A DNA stretch of 64,000 nt from the NCBI RefSeq assembly GCF_036227485.1, contig NZ_CP109479.1, positions 6,944,001-7,008,000 on the forward strand, written 5' to 3'. This DNA comes from Streptomyces sp. NBC_01451. GTDB taxonomy: Bacteria; Actinomycetota; Actinomycetes; Streptomycetales; Streptomycetaceae. The position numbers and the translations under genes are program-made. Below are positions 16,469-27,672 of this stretch, piece by piece; the stretch's first letter is position 1, and every line of letters begins with the position of its first letter. The notes beneath the pieces are model-generated. The model did not search any database. It saw nothing but the letters and a program-made list of their open reading frames with translations, and was not told where the DNA came from.

Positions 16469-18571
16469 TCAGAACTGCGGACGGATCGGTCCGGGGGGCG
16501 GAACCGAGCGGGTAGTCCACCGTAGGGGCGCCCGATCAACGCTTGCAAGTTCAACATTTGGCCACGGCTTTGCTTGCGGGTGGGCTTCCATCTGCCGTGC
16601 CGATTCACCGGTTCCCGCACGTGGAGAGGCTGTCGGGGCCAGTCGCAGCACCGCCCGTGCGACCGCATCCGCGTCCGAAAGCGTGACCGAATCCACGCCA
16701 GGGCGAGCCCCGGCCGCCGTCACCCAGTGCACGCCCTCCGTGGGCACACCGAACGCCAGCCTTCTCGCGTGCGGCCTGCCTTGACGGTCCATCAGCAAAT
16801 ACGGGCGTGGTGTCACGTCCAGTCCGCCGGTTTCGTAACCGTCGCTCACGTGGGGCCTCGCCTCGCCCGTCCTCAGCAGTCGGGCGAGGAGCGGGTCGGC
16901 CGTGCGGCGGAGGTCGGGCTCCGGCAGACGTGCCTCTATGAGCGACGTCACGCGTACGGCGGAGCCCGGCACATCGGGGGAGCGCGCGACCCAGGCCCCG
17001 TCCTCGGCCCGTACTTCGAGCCGGGGCCCGACCATCTCCACCACGCCGGCCGTCACCAGCGCCGCCAGCTCCTCGACGCGACGCCGGGGCGGCCCGATGG
17101 ACAGGAAGGCGTTCAGCGGGGTGTACCAGCGGTCCAGGTGGTCCCGGCGCGAGCCGCCCGGCAGCCCGCCGTGGTCGACGATCAGCCGCAACTCGTTGCG
17201 CAGGTCGCGCAGTACGTCCTGAGCCGCCTTCACGGGCCCGTCGACGTTGCCCAGCGCGGCCTGGGCGGCGTCCTCCTGGAGGTGGGTGAGCAGCCAGCTC
17301 CGCCAGGCGGCGGCGTCGGGGAAGACCTGTCCGGTGTACGGCCGTGACATCCGGTCCCAGGACCAGCGGTCGACCTCCGGCACGCCGAACTCGTCGAGTA
17401 CGGCCGCTTCTTGGGGATCGCGGTGCGGGGCGGCGAGGAAGCGGTCCCGGAAGGCGCCGAGGGGGCGGTCCGTCAACTCCCGTGTCCGTAGGAGGGTTTC
17501 GTAGTAGACCGTCTCGACCTCCTTCGCCACCAGCGGCCATATCTCCGTGCGGAAGTCGGGCGCCTCGCCGGAGTCGGCGCGTTTGCGGAAGCGGGCGATC
17601 ACCTCGTCGGTGAGGACGAGCGGGGTGTGCCGGCCGTACGGGCCCTTCGCGTTGTCGCCGCGCGCCTGGTACGGGATGCCGCGCCGCGAACCCGCGTAGA
17701 GCCGCGGCTCGCGCCCGGAGGGCAGATAACGCAGGCCGCCCGCACCGGAGTTGGGCGCGTCGCGGACGAAACGGCCGCCGCGGCCCGTGGTCAGGAGGGT
17801 CAGATGGTCGAAGAAGTTGAGGCCGAGGCCGCGCAGCAGGACCGGTTCGCCGGGGGCGAGCGGGGAGAGGTCGACGTCGGCCGGGTTGGCGGGCGGGATG
17901 TGGCACAGACCGCGGTGGCCGGCGTACGAGGCGAGGCGTCGCTGCTCGTCGTCCGGGACGAGGGGGAGATGGCCCTGGGCGAGGACGACGGCGGACAGGC
18001 CGGACAGGGTGCGGCCGTCCGAGAGGGTGAGGGTCTGGCTGCCGTCGGGGGCGTCTTCGAGGCGGGTCGCGCGTGCCCGGTGCGTCCGGACGCGTACGGC
18101 GGGCGGCGCCTCGCGCACGACCTTCGCGAACACCCACTCCAGGTAACGCCCGTAGTGGGCGCGGGTCGGATAGTCGTCCGGCCTCAACTCGCCCTCTGTG
18201 TCCGGCGAGTTGTGGGCCCACTCGTACAGGCTGGGGCCCGGCCGGACCGGGCCGGAGCAGTCCACGCTGTCGTCGGTGAAGAGGGTCACCTGGGAGGCCA
18301 CGGTGTTCATCAGCAGCCGGGGCGACTGCGAGGTGCGCCAGACCTGGCCGGCGCCCGGCGCCGCCGGGTCGACGACGTGGACGGTCAACCGGGCGCCGGG
18401 CGGCAGGAGTTCGGCAGCGGAGGCGCAGAGGCGTTCCAGCACGCTGGTGCCGCGCGGCCCGGCACCGACCAGGGCGACGGACCCGGAGAGGGAGCCGGAC
18501 GTGGTCCTTGAGGCGGTCTCCGGGGTTGTCTCCGAGGCGGCCCTCGGCGGCTCGACGGGCGTTGGCGACAT
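16469..18571 (-). CDS. FAD/NAD(P)-binding protein
   Basis: A 700-residue flavoprotein-like protein. A dinucleotide-binding fold starts at about residue 30 (VALVGAGPRGTSVLERL). Further blocks are VVDPAAPGAGQVWR, LLMNTVASQVTLF, LSAVVLAQGHLP and GLGLNFFDHLTLLTTGRGG. This pattern fits the 'FAD-NAD(P)-binding' (NAD_binding_9) family related to lysine/ornithine N-monooxygenases, found in actinomycetes beside varied genes. The substrate is unknown. The N-terminal 28 residues are Thr/Ser/Glu-rich and disordered. The gene is long, intact and isolated between DoxX and the PhoD-type gene on the same strand. Confidence 0.82.
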   Translation of the reverse strand: MSPTPVEPPRAASETTPETASRTTSGSLSGSVALVGAGPRGTSVLERLCASAAELLPPGARLTVHVVDPAAPGAGQVWRTSQSPRLLMNTVASQVTLFTDDSVDCSGPVRPGPSLYEWAHNSPDTEGELRPDDYPTRAHYGRYLEWVFAKVVREAPPAVRVRTHRARATRLEDAPDGSQTLTLSDGRTLSGLSAVVLAQGHLPLVPDDEQRRLASYAGHRGLCHIPPANPADVDLSPLAPGEPVLLRGLGLNFFDHLTLLTTGRGGRFVRDAPNSGAGGLRYLPSGREPRLYAGSRRGIPYQARGDNAKGPYGRHTPLVLTDEVIARFRKRADSGEAPDFRTEIWPLVAKEVETVYYETLLRTRELTDRPLGAFRDRFLAAPHRDPQEAAVLDEFGVPEVDRWSWDRMSRPYTGQVFPDAAAWRSWLLTHLQEDAAQAALGNVDGPVKAAQDVLRDLRNELRLIVDHGGLPGGSRRDHLDRWYTPLNAFLSIGPPRRRVEELAALVTAGVVEMVGPRLEVRAEDGAWVARSPDVPGSAVRVTSLIEARLPEPDLRRTADPLLARLLRTGEARPHVSDGYETGGLDVTPRPYLLMDRQGRPHARRLAFGVPTEGVHWVTAAGARPGVDSVTLSDADAVARAVLRLAPTASPRAGTGESARQMEAHPQAKPWPNVELASVDRAPLRWTTRSVPPPGPIRPQF

Positions 18572-18708
18572 GGTGGGGGAACTCCCGGGCGTGTGGGGCG
18601 CGTTGGCAGCTGACCGTCAACCGGAAGCAGACGGTCCGCCTCATCATGCCGTCGGCGGCCACACGAACCGAGCACCGGGGACGGGGCTCGCCGCCGGTGT
18701 GGGATGCC

Positions 18709-20364
18709 TCACCCGCTCAGCTTCGACTCCATGACCGTCTCCAGCCGGGCGCTGTTCTTCTGCCCCCGCGTCCGCTCCAGTCGCAGCCGGGCCGAACGGC
18801 CGTGCAGGGTCAGGGTCATCAGCATGTTGCCGAACCAGGGGCCGTCCGTCTTGCGCCAGACGACCGGTGGGCGCGGGACCCGGCCGTGCCGGGCGAGGCG
18901 GCGGCCCAGGGCGCGGCCCAGGCCGCTCCAGCCCAGGCGGAAGCCGACCTTGATGTAGCGGGGGATGGCGTTGTGGACCGGGGAGCAGGTCAGCTGGAGA
19001 ACGCGGGCGTCCGGGCGGGCCGCTTCGGGCCAGGTGGCCTCGGCCGCGTACGCGTGGTGGACGTCTCCCGACAGGACCAGCACCGTCGCCGGGGCCCCGG
19101 GGCCCGAGCCGGCCTCCGCGATCAGATCGGCCAGGGCGGTGAACGAGGTGCTGAAGGCCGCCCAGTGTTCGAGGTCGGCCCCGCGGCGCAGCTTCTCCCC
19201 GAACCGGGCCCAGCGCGCGCCCCGTTCGCCCCGGCACAGGGCCTCGTCCCACGCCTCGGCGCCGTGCACGAGGTGCGGCAGCAGCCAGGGGAGCGAGGTG
19301 CCGATGAGGAGGTGGTCGTAACTGCCGGGATCGGCCAGCGCCTGTTCCCGCACCCAGGCCTCCTCGCCCGGGTCCAGCATCGCGCGCTCGTCCTCGTCGA
19401 GGACCCGGGCCGCCCTGCTGTCCACCATCAGCAGACGTACACGGCCGAAGTCGCGCCGGTAGCTCCAGCGGACCGAGGCGGGGTCGGCGTCCGCCCGGGA
19501 GGCGAAGGCGCGCACGGCGTCCGTGCCGTCGGCACTCTCGCGTACGGCCGCGTACAGCGGGTCGGTGGCGAGCTCGGACGGGGCGAGGTTGCCCAGGTGC
19601 TGGTGCACCCAGTACGACATCAGGCCGCTCAGCAGCCGCTCGCGCCACCAGGGGGTCTCCCGCATGTCGGCCAGCCAGGCGGCGCTGGTGTTCCAGTCGT
19701 CGATGACGTCGTGGTCGTCGAAGATCATGCAGCTGGGGACGGTGGAGAGGAGCCAGCGGACCTCGGGGTCGAGCCAGGACTCGTAGTAGAGGTGTGTGTA
19801 CTCCTCGTAGTCCGCGACCTCGGCGCCCGGCGGTTCGGACAGGTCGCGGCGGGCGGCCAGCCAGTCGCGGGTCGCGTCGGACACCTCGTCGGCGTACACC
19901 TGGTCGCCCAACAGGAGCAGGACGTCCGGGCGTTCGGCCGTGGGGTCGGCCGCGATACGCGCCGCCAGGGTGTCCAGGGCGTCCGCGCCCACCGGGTCCT
20001 TGTCACCGGCGGCCGGTGCCGCCCAGCGGCAGGACCCGAAGGCGACCCGGAACGCGTCGCTCCCTCCTTCGCCCGCTTCCTCCTCGGGGGTGCGGATGAC
20101 GGAGGGCGGGAAGGGCGAGTCGGGCAGCGGCCACACGCGGACGCCGTCCAGCAGTACTTCGTACGGAGTCGTCGTGCCCGGGGTGAGGCCGGTCACCGGA
20201 ATCAGCGCGTAGTGGTGGCCCGCGACCTGGAAGGTGCGGGTCTCACCGCCGACGCCGTCCGCGCAGCGCGCCTCGGCGAGGCAGGGGCGGCTCGCCTCGA
20301 CCCAGACGGTCGCGGACGAACTGTCGGCGTACCTCAGCAGCGGTCCCAGGCGAAGTTTCGCCAC
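18709..20364 (-). CDS. PhoD-type alkaline phosphatase/phosphodiesterase
   Basis: A 551-residue metallophosphatase. The GTG start follows GGGAG by 7 nt. The N-terminal 100 residues form the beta-rich PhoD N domain. The catalytic part shows FGSCRWAAP, VLLLLGDQVYADEV, CMIFDDHDVIDDWN, LIGTSLPWLLP and VLSGDVHHAYAAEA, which supply the metal-binding Asp, Asn and His residues of the PhoD family. No Tat signal is present at the chosen start, although PhoD enzymes are usually exported, so this one may be cytoplasmic. It may hydrolyse phosphodiesters; I see no PhoP box upstream. Confidence 0.88.
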   Translation of the reverse strand: MAKLRLGPLLRYADSSSATVWVEASRPCLAEARCADGVGGETRTFQVAGHHYALIPVTGLTPGTTTPYEVLLDGVRVWPLPDSPFPPSVIRTPEEEAGEGGSDAFRVAFGSCRWAAPAAGDKDPVGADALDTLAARIAADPTAERPDVLLLLGDQVYADEVSDATRDWLAARRDLSEPPGAEVADYEEYTHLYYESWLDPEVRWLLSTVPSCMIFDDHDVIDDWNTSAAWLADMRETPWWRERLLSGLMSYWVHQHLGNLAPSELATDPLYAAVRESADGTDAVRAFASRADADPASVRWSYRRDFGRVRLLMVDSRAARVLDEDERAMLDPGEEAWVREQALADPGSYDHLLIGTSLPWLLPHLVHGAEAWDEALCRGERGARWARFGEKLRRGADLEHWAAFSTSFTALADLIAEAGSGPGAPATVLVLSGDVHHAYAAEATWPEAARPDARVLQLTCSPVHNAIPRYIKVGFRLGWSGLGRALGRRLARHGRVPRPPVVWRKTDGPWFGNMLMTLTLHGRSARLRLERTRGQKNSARLETVMESKLSG

Positions 20365-20397
20365 GTGATCTCCCGGCCCTTTCCATTTCCATGGTCG

Positions 20398-20418
20398 GGC
20401 GGGCCGCTCCGGCCCGCC
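20398..20418 (-). terminator. Short hairpin after the nuclease gene
   Basis: GGCGGGCCG and CGGCCCGCC pair perfectly across a 3-nt loop, between the secreted nuclease gene and the PhoD-type gene. It may end the nuclease transcript. Confidence 0.45.
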
Positions 20419-20488
20419 ATCCGACGTCGCCCCGTACGGTACGGAACGACGGCGGACGGCGGGGAGGTTCCATGCATGGTGCAGTCGG

Positions 20489-21133
20489 TCAGCAGCCGCT
20501 GAGGACCGAGCTCAGCTTGGTCTTCTCGGCGGAGTCGACCGAGAGGTCGTAGTAGTACTTCACCTGGACCCAGGCGCGGACGTACGTGCAGGCGTACGAG
20601 GCGACCGGGGGCATCCACTCGGCCGGGTCCTGGTCGCTCTTCGCCTGGTTCACGTTGTCCGTGACGGCGATGAGCTGGGGCCGGGTGAGGTCGTTGGCGA
20701 ACGCCTGGCGCTGGGCGGTGGTCCAGCCGCTGGCGCCCGAGTCCCAGGCCTCGGCGAGCGGGACGAGGTGGTCGATGTCGAGGTCGGAGGCGGCGGTCCA
20801 GGTGGCGCCGTCGTAGACGGAGTACCAGCTGCCGCTGGTGGCGGCGCAGGCGGAGCTGGTGACGACGTTCGTGCCGTCCCGCTTCAGGACCGTCTCACGG
20901 GTGTTGCAGGTGCCGGAGATGGTGATCCAGTGCGGGAACAGGTCGCGGTCGTAGCCGGTGCGGTCCTCGGTCGCCACGGTGAGCGAGGCGAGGTAGGTGC
21001 GGGCGGTGGCGGCGCTGACCGGGGTGGGGAGGGCGGCGGAGGCGGTCGGACCGTTGAAAAGGCCGACCGAGGCTATGAGTCCGGTGAGCGCCGCGAGTAT
21101 GCTGAGCCGTCGACGCGCGTAGAACTTCGGCAT
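20489..21133 (-). CDS. Secreted HNH-family (DUF1524/GmrSD-like) nuclease
   Basis: A 214-residue exported protein with GAGGGAG upstream of ATG. The signal peptide (RRRLSILAALTGLIASVGLF, cleavage after an Ala-rich stretch) ends near 33. The mature part has the DUF1524-type HNH core: DLDIDHLVPLAEAWDSGA, with His as the likely general base, then RPQLIAVTDNVNQAKSDQDPAEWMPP, with the conserved Asn and Asp/Trp. Four Cys could form two disulfides, fitting an extracellular enzyme. It probably degrades DNA or RNA outside the cell for phosphate salvage or defence. Its neighbour is a phosphatase, which supports phosphate scavenging as an inference. Confidence 0.87.
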   Translation of the reverse strand: MPKFYARRRLSILAALTGLIASVGLFNGPTASAALPTPVSAATARTYLASLTVATEDRTGYDRDLFPHWITISGTCNTRETVLKRDGTNVVTSSACAATSGSWYSVYDGATWTAASDLDIDHLVPLAEAWDSGASGWTTAQRQAFANDLTRPQLIAVTDNVNQAKSDQDPAEWMPPVASYACTYVRAWVQVKYYYDLSVDSAEKTKLSSVLSGC

Positions 21134-21280
21134 GCGAACTCCCTCGGGGGATGGGGGTGTTGAGCGCGAGCGAGTGAATCGTCGCGTCGCTTGATTGCCG
21201 TGAGATGTGCGATCGGTAAGAAGTTAGTGACGTGGGCATGACATAACAACCCTTCGGGGTCGGTTATCGTGGTTGGTGCA

Positions 21281-21379
21281 GAAGGGGAGTAGCTCTTCGC
21301 CGGACCGTCGACATACTGCTCAGCTCGTCTGAGCCGGCGCCCGGAGGCGGATCGCGTGTGATCCGCCAGCGAGACCTTC
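21281..21379 (+). promoter_or_regulatory. yybP-ykoY (Mn2+) riboswitch
   Basis: The outer helix pairs GAAGG (21281-21285) with CCTTC (21375-21379). Inside are the class hallmarks: GGGGAGTAGC at 21284-21293, GTCGACATACTG at 21307-21318, a variable GGCGGATC/GATCCGCC hairpin (21346-21366), and the closing GAGACC just before the 3' arm. This RNA class senses Mn2+ and usually turns on exporters of the UPF0016/MntP type. The gene 92 nt downstream encodes such an exporter. Downstream CAGTAGTGCACTGACTG could fold as the expression platform. Confidence 0.88.
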
Positions 21380-21470
21380 GGCCAGTAGTGCACTGACTGT
21401 GCGCTGCCGTGCCGAGGTGTCGTTTCGCGGTAACACTCTCGGTGGGGCAGCCCCGACCGATTGAGGAATC

Positions 21471-22052
21471 TTGATCAGCTTCACCGTGACGGCGGTCGTC
21501 TTCGGCGTCGTCTTCCTTGCCGAACTCCCGGACAAGACCGCCCTCGCCGGGCTCGTCCTCGGCACGCGCTACCGCGCCTCGTACGTCTTCGCCGGGGTCG
21601 CCGCCGCGTTCGCGCTGCATGTCGCGCTCGCGGTCGCGGCGGGCAGCGTCCTCACACTCCTGCCGCAGCAGATCGTGCACGCGCTGACCGGCGTGCTGTT
21701 CCTCGGGGGCGGCGCCGTGCTGCTGATGAGGAAGGGTGAGGGCGAGGCGGAGGTCCGGCGTCCCGAGGACCAGTCCTTCTGGAAGGTCGCGGGCGCGGGC
21801 TTCATGCTCATCCTCGTCGCCGAGTTCGGCGATCTCACGCAGATCATGACGGCCAACCTCGCCGCCCGCTACGACGATCCGCTCTCCGTCGGCCTCGGTG
21901 CGGTGCTCGCGCTGTGGGCGGTGGCCGGGCTCGGGATCGTGGGCGGCCGGGCGCTGATGAAGCGGGTGCCGCTGGCGCTGATCACCAGGATCGCGGCGGT
22001 ACTGATGCTGGCGCTCGGGGTGTGGAGCCTCTGGGAGGCGGTGGCCGGGTAG
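21471..22052 (+). CDS. GDT1/TMEM165 (UPF0016) family Mn2+/Ca2+ transporter
   Basis: A 193-residue protein with six hydrophobic segments in two halves. Each half carries the family signature: ELPDKT in helix 1 (VVFLAELPDKTALAGL) and EFGDLTQ in helix 4 (LVAEFGDLTQIMTANL). These acidic motifs form the cation path in Gdt1 proteins. Together with the upstream Mn2+ riboswitch this strongly suggests Mn2+ export under excess metal. The start is TTG after GAGGAATC; the spacing is short, and I see no better start in frame. The central loop (RKGEGEAEVRRPEDQ) is charged and cytoplasmic. Confidence 0.9.
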   Translation: MISFTVTAVVFGVVFLAELPDKTALAGLVLGTRYRASYVFAGVAAAFALHVALAVAAGSVLTLLPQQIVHALTGVLFLGGGAVLLMRKGEGEAEVRRPEDQSFWKVAGAGFMLILVAEFGDLTQIMTANLAARYDDPLSVGLGAVLALWAVAGLGIVGGRALMKRVPLALITRIAAVLMLALGVWSLWEAVAG

Positions 22053-22231
22053 GTCTGGCCACCGGAGCCGGGGTGTCCCTGGAGGTGTCCGGTCGGTGAA
22101 CGATCGGCCAGGGCGGTAGCGGGAGGCACGGTTTCTTTTGTACCGTGTAGGAACAAAGTGGCTCCCGCCCGTTTTCCCTGACCGGCGGGCGGGGCCGCCT
22201 TGGTCCCGTACCTGTTCCTTGGAGCCTGCCG

Positions 22232-22939
22232 ATGACGGCCACCCCCGTGTTCACCGCCCGTGCCCTCCTTCTCGACATGGACGGAACCCTCGTCAACTCG
22301 GATGCCGTCGTCGAGCGCGTCTGGCGGCGCTGGGCCGACCGGCACGGGCTGGACGGTGACGAGGTCATGAAGGTGGTGCACGGACGCCAGGGGTACGCCT
22401 CCATGGCCGTACTCCTGCCCGGACGGCCGATGGAGCAGAACCACGCCGACAACGCACGGCTGCTCGCGGAGGAGACCGCTGACCTGGACGGTGTCGTCGC
22501 GATACCGGGCGCCTTCGAGTTCCTGGCGTCCCTGCGGGGGCTTCCGCACGCGCTGGTGACCTCTGCCGACGTCGCGCTGTCGACCGCGCGGATGGGTGCG
22601 GCGGGGCTGGAACTGCCCGATGTGCGCGTCACCGCGGAGTCCGTCGGCGCGAGCAAGCCGGATCCCGAGGGGTTCCTCAAGGGTGCGGCCGAGCTGGGGA
22701 TCGACCCCGCCGACTGCGTCGTCTTCGAGGACTCCGGGGCCGGGATCTCGGCGGGACGCGCGGCGGGGATGCGCGTGGTGGGCGTTGGGCCGCGGGCCCA
22801 CTGGCACCGGCCGGACGTGGTGGTGCCGGACCTGGCGGGCGTGCGGGTCGAGCATGTGGGGGACGGGGAGCTGCGGCTGGGTTTCGGGGCCGGACCGGGC
22901 CACTCGGCCCGTCCGGCGCCTGAGGGCGAGGCCCCTTGA
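22232..22939 (+). CDS. HAD-IA family phosphatase
   Basis: A 235-residue cytoplasmic hydrolase. HAD motif I is LLDMDGTLVNS (nucleophile Asp15), motif II is VTSAD, motif III is SKPDPEGF, and motif IV is VFEDSGAG. A helical cap between motifs I and II marks subclass IA, close to the GppA/DL-glycerol-3-phosphatase or sugar-phosphatase (YfbT/HxpB-like) group. The substrate is probably a small sugar or polyol phosphate. TTGGAG precedes the ATG by 7-8 nt. A CACGGT-N9-ACCGTG inverted repeat lies about 85-105 nt upstream and may be an operator or a leader hairpin. Confidence 0.88.
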   Translation: MTATPVFTARALLLDMDGTLVNSDAVVERVWRRWADRHGLDGDEVMKVVHGRQGYASMAVLLPGRPMEQNHADNARLLAEETADLDGVVAIPGAFEFLASLRGLPHALVTSADVALSTARMGAAGLELPDVRVTAESVGASKPDPEGFLKGAAELGIDPADCVVFEDSGAGISAGRAAGMRVVGVGPRAHWHRPDVVVPDLAGVRVEHVGDGELRLGFGAGPGHSARPAPEGEAP

Positions 22940-23046
22940 GGGCCGATGCGAGGCTCTGGGGGGCGCGGCCCCCGCCGCGTCCACACCGATACCGGTGCCG
23001 GATGCCCCGCCGAGCCTGCGCAACCCTTCACCGAGCCCGCGCAGTC

Positions 23047-24105
23047 CTAGGGCTCTGTCGTTTCCGACTCCAGCCGTTCGCGCGTAGTGCGGTCGTACAC
23101 GCCCGGTTCGGCCGCGTCGATGCCGCGTGTTGTCTGGTAGGTGGTCACCGAGGTCTCGACGTTGTCGTCGTAGACGCCGTCGGTGTCGTTCAGGTAGATG
23201 GCCAACTGGCGTAACCGCAGCTGGAGTTCGAGGACCTCGTCGCCCCGGTCGCCGGGCCGCAGCACCGGGGCGGTGTCCTTGTCGTCGCCGCCGGGGGCCG
23301 GTGTGATCGTGCCCGTTGCCTGGGCGGTCGTCGGTGCCTGGGTCGGGGTGGCCGACCGGGACGGGGCCGAGGAGGGGGCCGTCGGTGTGGGCGAGGGGGT
23401 CGCGCTCGCGCTGCGGGACGGGGTGGGACTGGGTGACGCCGACGCGGAGGGCGTAGGACTGTCGGACGGGGTCGGGGACGCCGCGCTGGTCGTCGCCGCG
23501 GGCACGCTCTCCCGGACGTCCTGGGCGGCCGTGTTGTTCCGGTCCGGTTTGTCGTACGTGAACATCCCGCCCGCGAGTCCGCCCGCCGCCAGTACGACGA
23601 CGACTGCTCCGGCGGCGCCGAGGAGAAGGACCCGGGGCCGTCGGCCCGAAACGCTCGGCTGCTCGTCCTCGGCGGAGTATCCGGGGTGGGTGGCGCGGGC
23701 GGGGTCGTCGGTGGACCGGGGCAGGGCCGGGATCGCGGTGGTCGCGGCCTCGTCGGCCCCCCAGCCGGTCTCCTGGACCGCCGGCATCGGCATCGTGGCC
23801 TCGGCCGCCTGCTCAGGGGGCCCCTGCTCAGGGGCGCCCTGGTCGAAGGCCGCCTGGCCGAGGGCTGCCTGGTCAAGAGCCCCCTGGTCGGGGGACGGAT
23901 GCCCGGACGACGCGGGTGTTTCCGGTGTCAGTTCCACGTACGGGCGTATGCGCAGAGGGTCGAAGTCCTCCGCCGCCGCTGCCTCCGCCGAGCGTGCTTC
24001 GAGGTGGGCGTCGGCGGCGCGTTCGGCGCAGGCGCAGGAGGGCGTGTTGTCGGCTCCCCGGGGCGCGCCGCACTCCGGACACACGTGTCCCTTCGGATCG
24101 TTCAC
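23047..24105 (-). CDS. Membrane protein with zinc-ribbon-like N terminus and extracellular peptidoglycan-binding domain
   Basis: A 352-residue single-pass protein with a GTG start. The cytoplasmic N terminus has four cysteines in CPEC and CAC (residues 9-30), a likely zinc ribbon. A long acidic, Gln/Gly/Ala-rich region carries repeated DQ(G/A)AL-type units (about 75-100). One helix follows (VLLLGAAGAVVVVLAAGGLAGG), then a Ser/Thr/Pro-rich extracellular stalk. It ends in a PG_binding_1 domain (LELQLRLRQLAIYLNDTDGVYDDNVETSVTTYQ, split here only for length). It probably links a cytoplasmic partner to the wall; no catalytic motif is visible. Confidence 0.82.
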   Translation of the reverse strand: MNDPKGHVCPECGAPRGADNTPSCACAERAADAHLEARSAEAAAAEDFDPLRIRPYVELTPETPASSGHPSPDQGALDQAALGQAAFDQGAPEQGPPEQAAEATMPMPAVQETGWGADEAATTAIPALPRSTDDPARATHPGYSAEDEQPSVSGRRPRVLLLGAAGAVVVVLAAGGLAGGMFTYDKPDRNNTAAQDVRESVPAATTSAASPTPSDSPTPSASASPSPTPSRSASATPSPTPTAPSSAPSRSATPTQAPTTAQATGTITPAPGGDDKDTAPVLRPGDRGDEVLELQLRLRQLAIYLNDTDGVYDDNVETSVTTYQTTRGIDAAEPGVYDRTTRERLESETTEP

Positions 24106-24239
24106 TGCGCGTCGGTTCCTTCCACGTACGAACCCCCGTACGAATCTCAGAGATTATCCAAAGCCTCTTCACACCTTCTCCCGGACGCCCCCGGAATCCG
24201 GGATTCCCTCGAATCTCGTGAGGACTCGACAGGCCATAA

Positions 24240-26892
<2,653 letters not shown>

Positions 26893-27067
26893 GACCGCCA
26901 TTCTCGGGAACCGGCCCGGCGGGTGCGCAACCGGACATGCGTGACCTGCGAGTCCCGCACCAGCCTGTTTGGGGAGCGGCATCGGGGCAACTCGGGACTG
27001 TGACCGCCCTGTTCGGACCGTCGGTCGGGTCGGTCGACAAGTCGGTCGAGAAATCCGGAAGGCATTC

Positions 27068-27667
27068 ATGTCCACAGGAGTGCTCATCGTTCTGATCGTG
27101 CTCATTGTCGCGGCCGTCGTCATAGGCGCGGTCGCCCTGAACCGGCGGGCCGCCGGCACCCACGGCCCACGCAACCTGAAACGGCACTTCGGACCCGAGT
27201 ACGACCGGGTCGTCTCCCGTCACGACGGGGACACCAAGGCAGCCGACCACGAACTCGCCGAGCGCGTCCAACGCCACGGTGACCTGCGGGAAAAGCCGTT
27301 GGAGCCCGCCGAGCGCGAACGGTTCACGGCCCGTTGGGCCGCCGCCCAGGAACAGTTCGTCGAGTCGCCGCACCAGGCGGTCGCCGACGCGGACCTGCTC
27401 CTCAGCGAGCTGGCCGGCGCCCGTGGCTTCCCCGCCGGCGGCGAGTACGAGGAGCAGTTCGCCGCTCTCTCGGTGCACCACGCCGAGCACGTGCACGGCT
27501 ACCGGCGCGTGCACAGCGCGGCCCACGAGGAACGGGCCGACACCGAGGAGATGCGCACGGCGATGATCGAGGCCCGCGCCTTCTTCGACGACCTGGTCGG
27601 CGAAGCGGAGCAGCACCGGCCGAAGTCGAAGTCACGACTCAACAAGCTTCAACTGAAGGGAAGTTGA
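27068..27667 (+). CDS. Membrane-anchored helical protein, paralogue of its downstream neighbour
   Basis: A 199-residue protein starting after GGAAGG. One N-terminal helix (VLIVLIVLIVAAVVIGAVAL) anchors a charged, helical domain. Its central block, ERERFTARWAAAQ then FVESPHQAVADADLLLSEL, is a conserved actinobacterial pattern seen in secreted or membrane proteins of unknown role. The same block recurs in the next gene (LRLQHAVTGFVDGPQESVEEADRVLEEV). The two proteins therefore look like duplicates, one with a membrane anchor and one without. The downstream gene starts 5 nt after this stop, so they are co-translated. Confidence 0.76.
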   Translation: MSTGVLIVLIVLIVAAVVIGAVALNRRAAGTHGPRNLKRHFGPEYDRVVSRHDGDTKAADHELAERVQRHGDLREKPLEPAERERFTARWAAAQEQFVESPHQAVADADLLLSELAGARGFPAGGEYEEQFAALSVHHAEHVHGYRRVHSAAHEERADTEEMRTAMIEARAFFDDLVGEAEQHRPKSKSRLNKLQLKGS

Positions 27668-27672
27668 CGCAC

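Noticed and set aside
22127..22147. CACGGT-N9-ACCGTG repeat before the HAD gene as a firm operator
   Set aside because: Six-base arms occur often by chance in GC-rich DNA; kept only as a remark on the gene.
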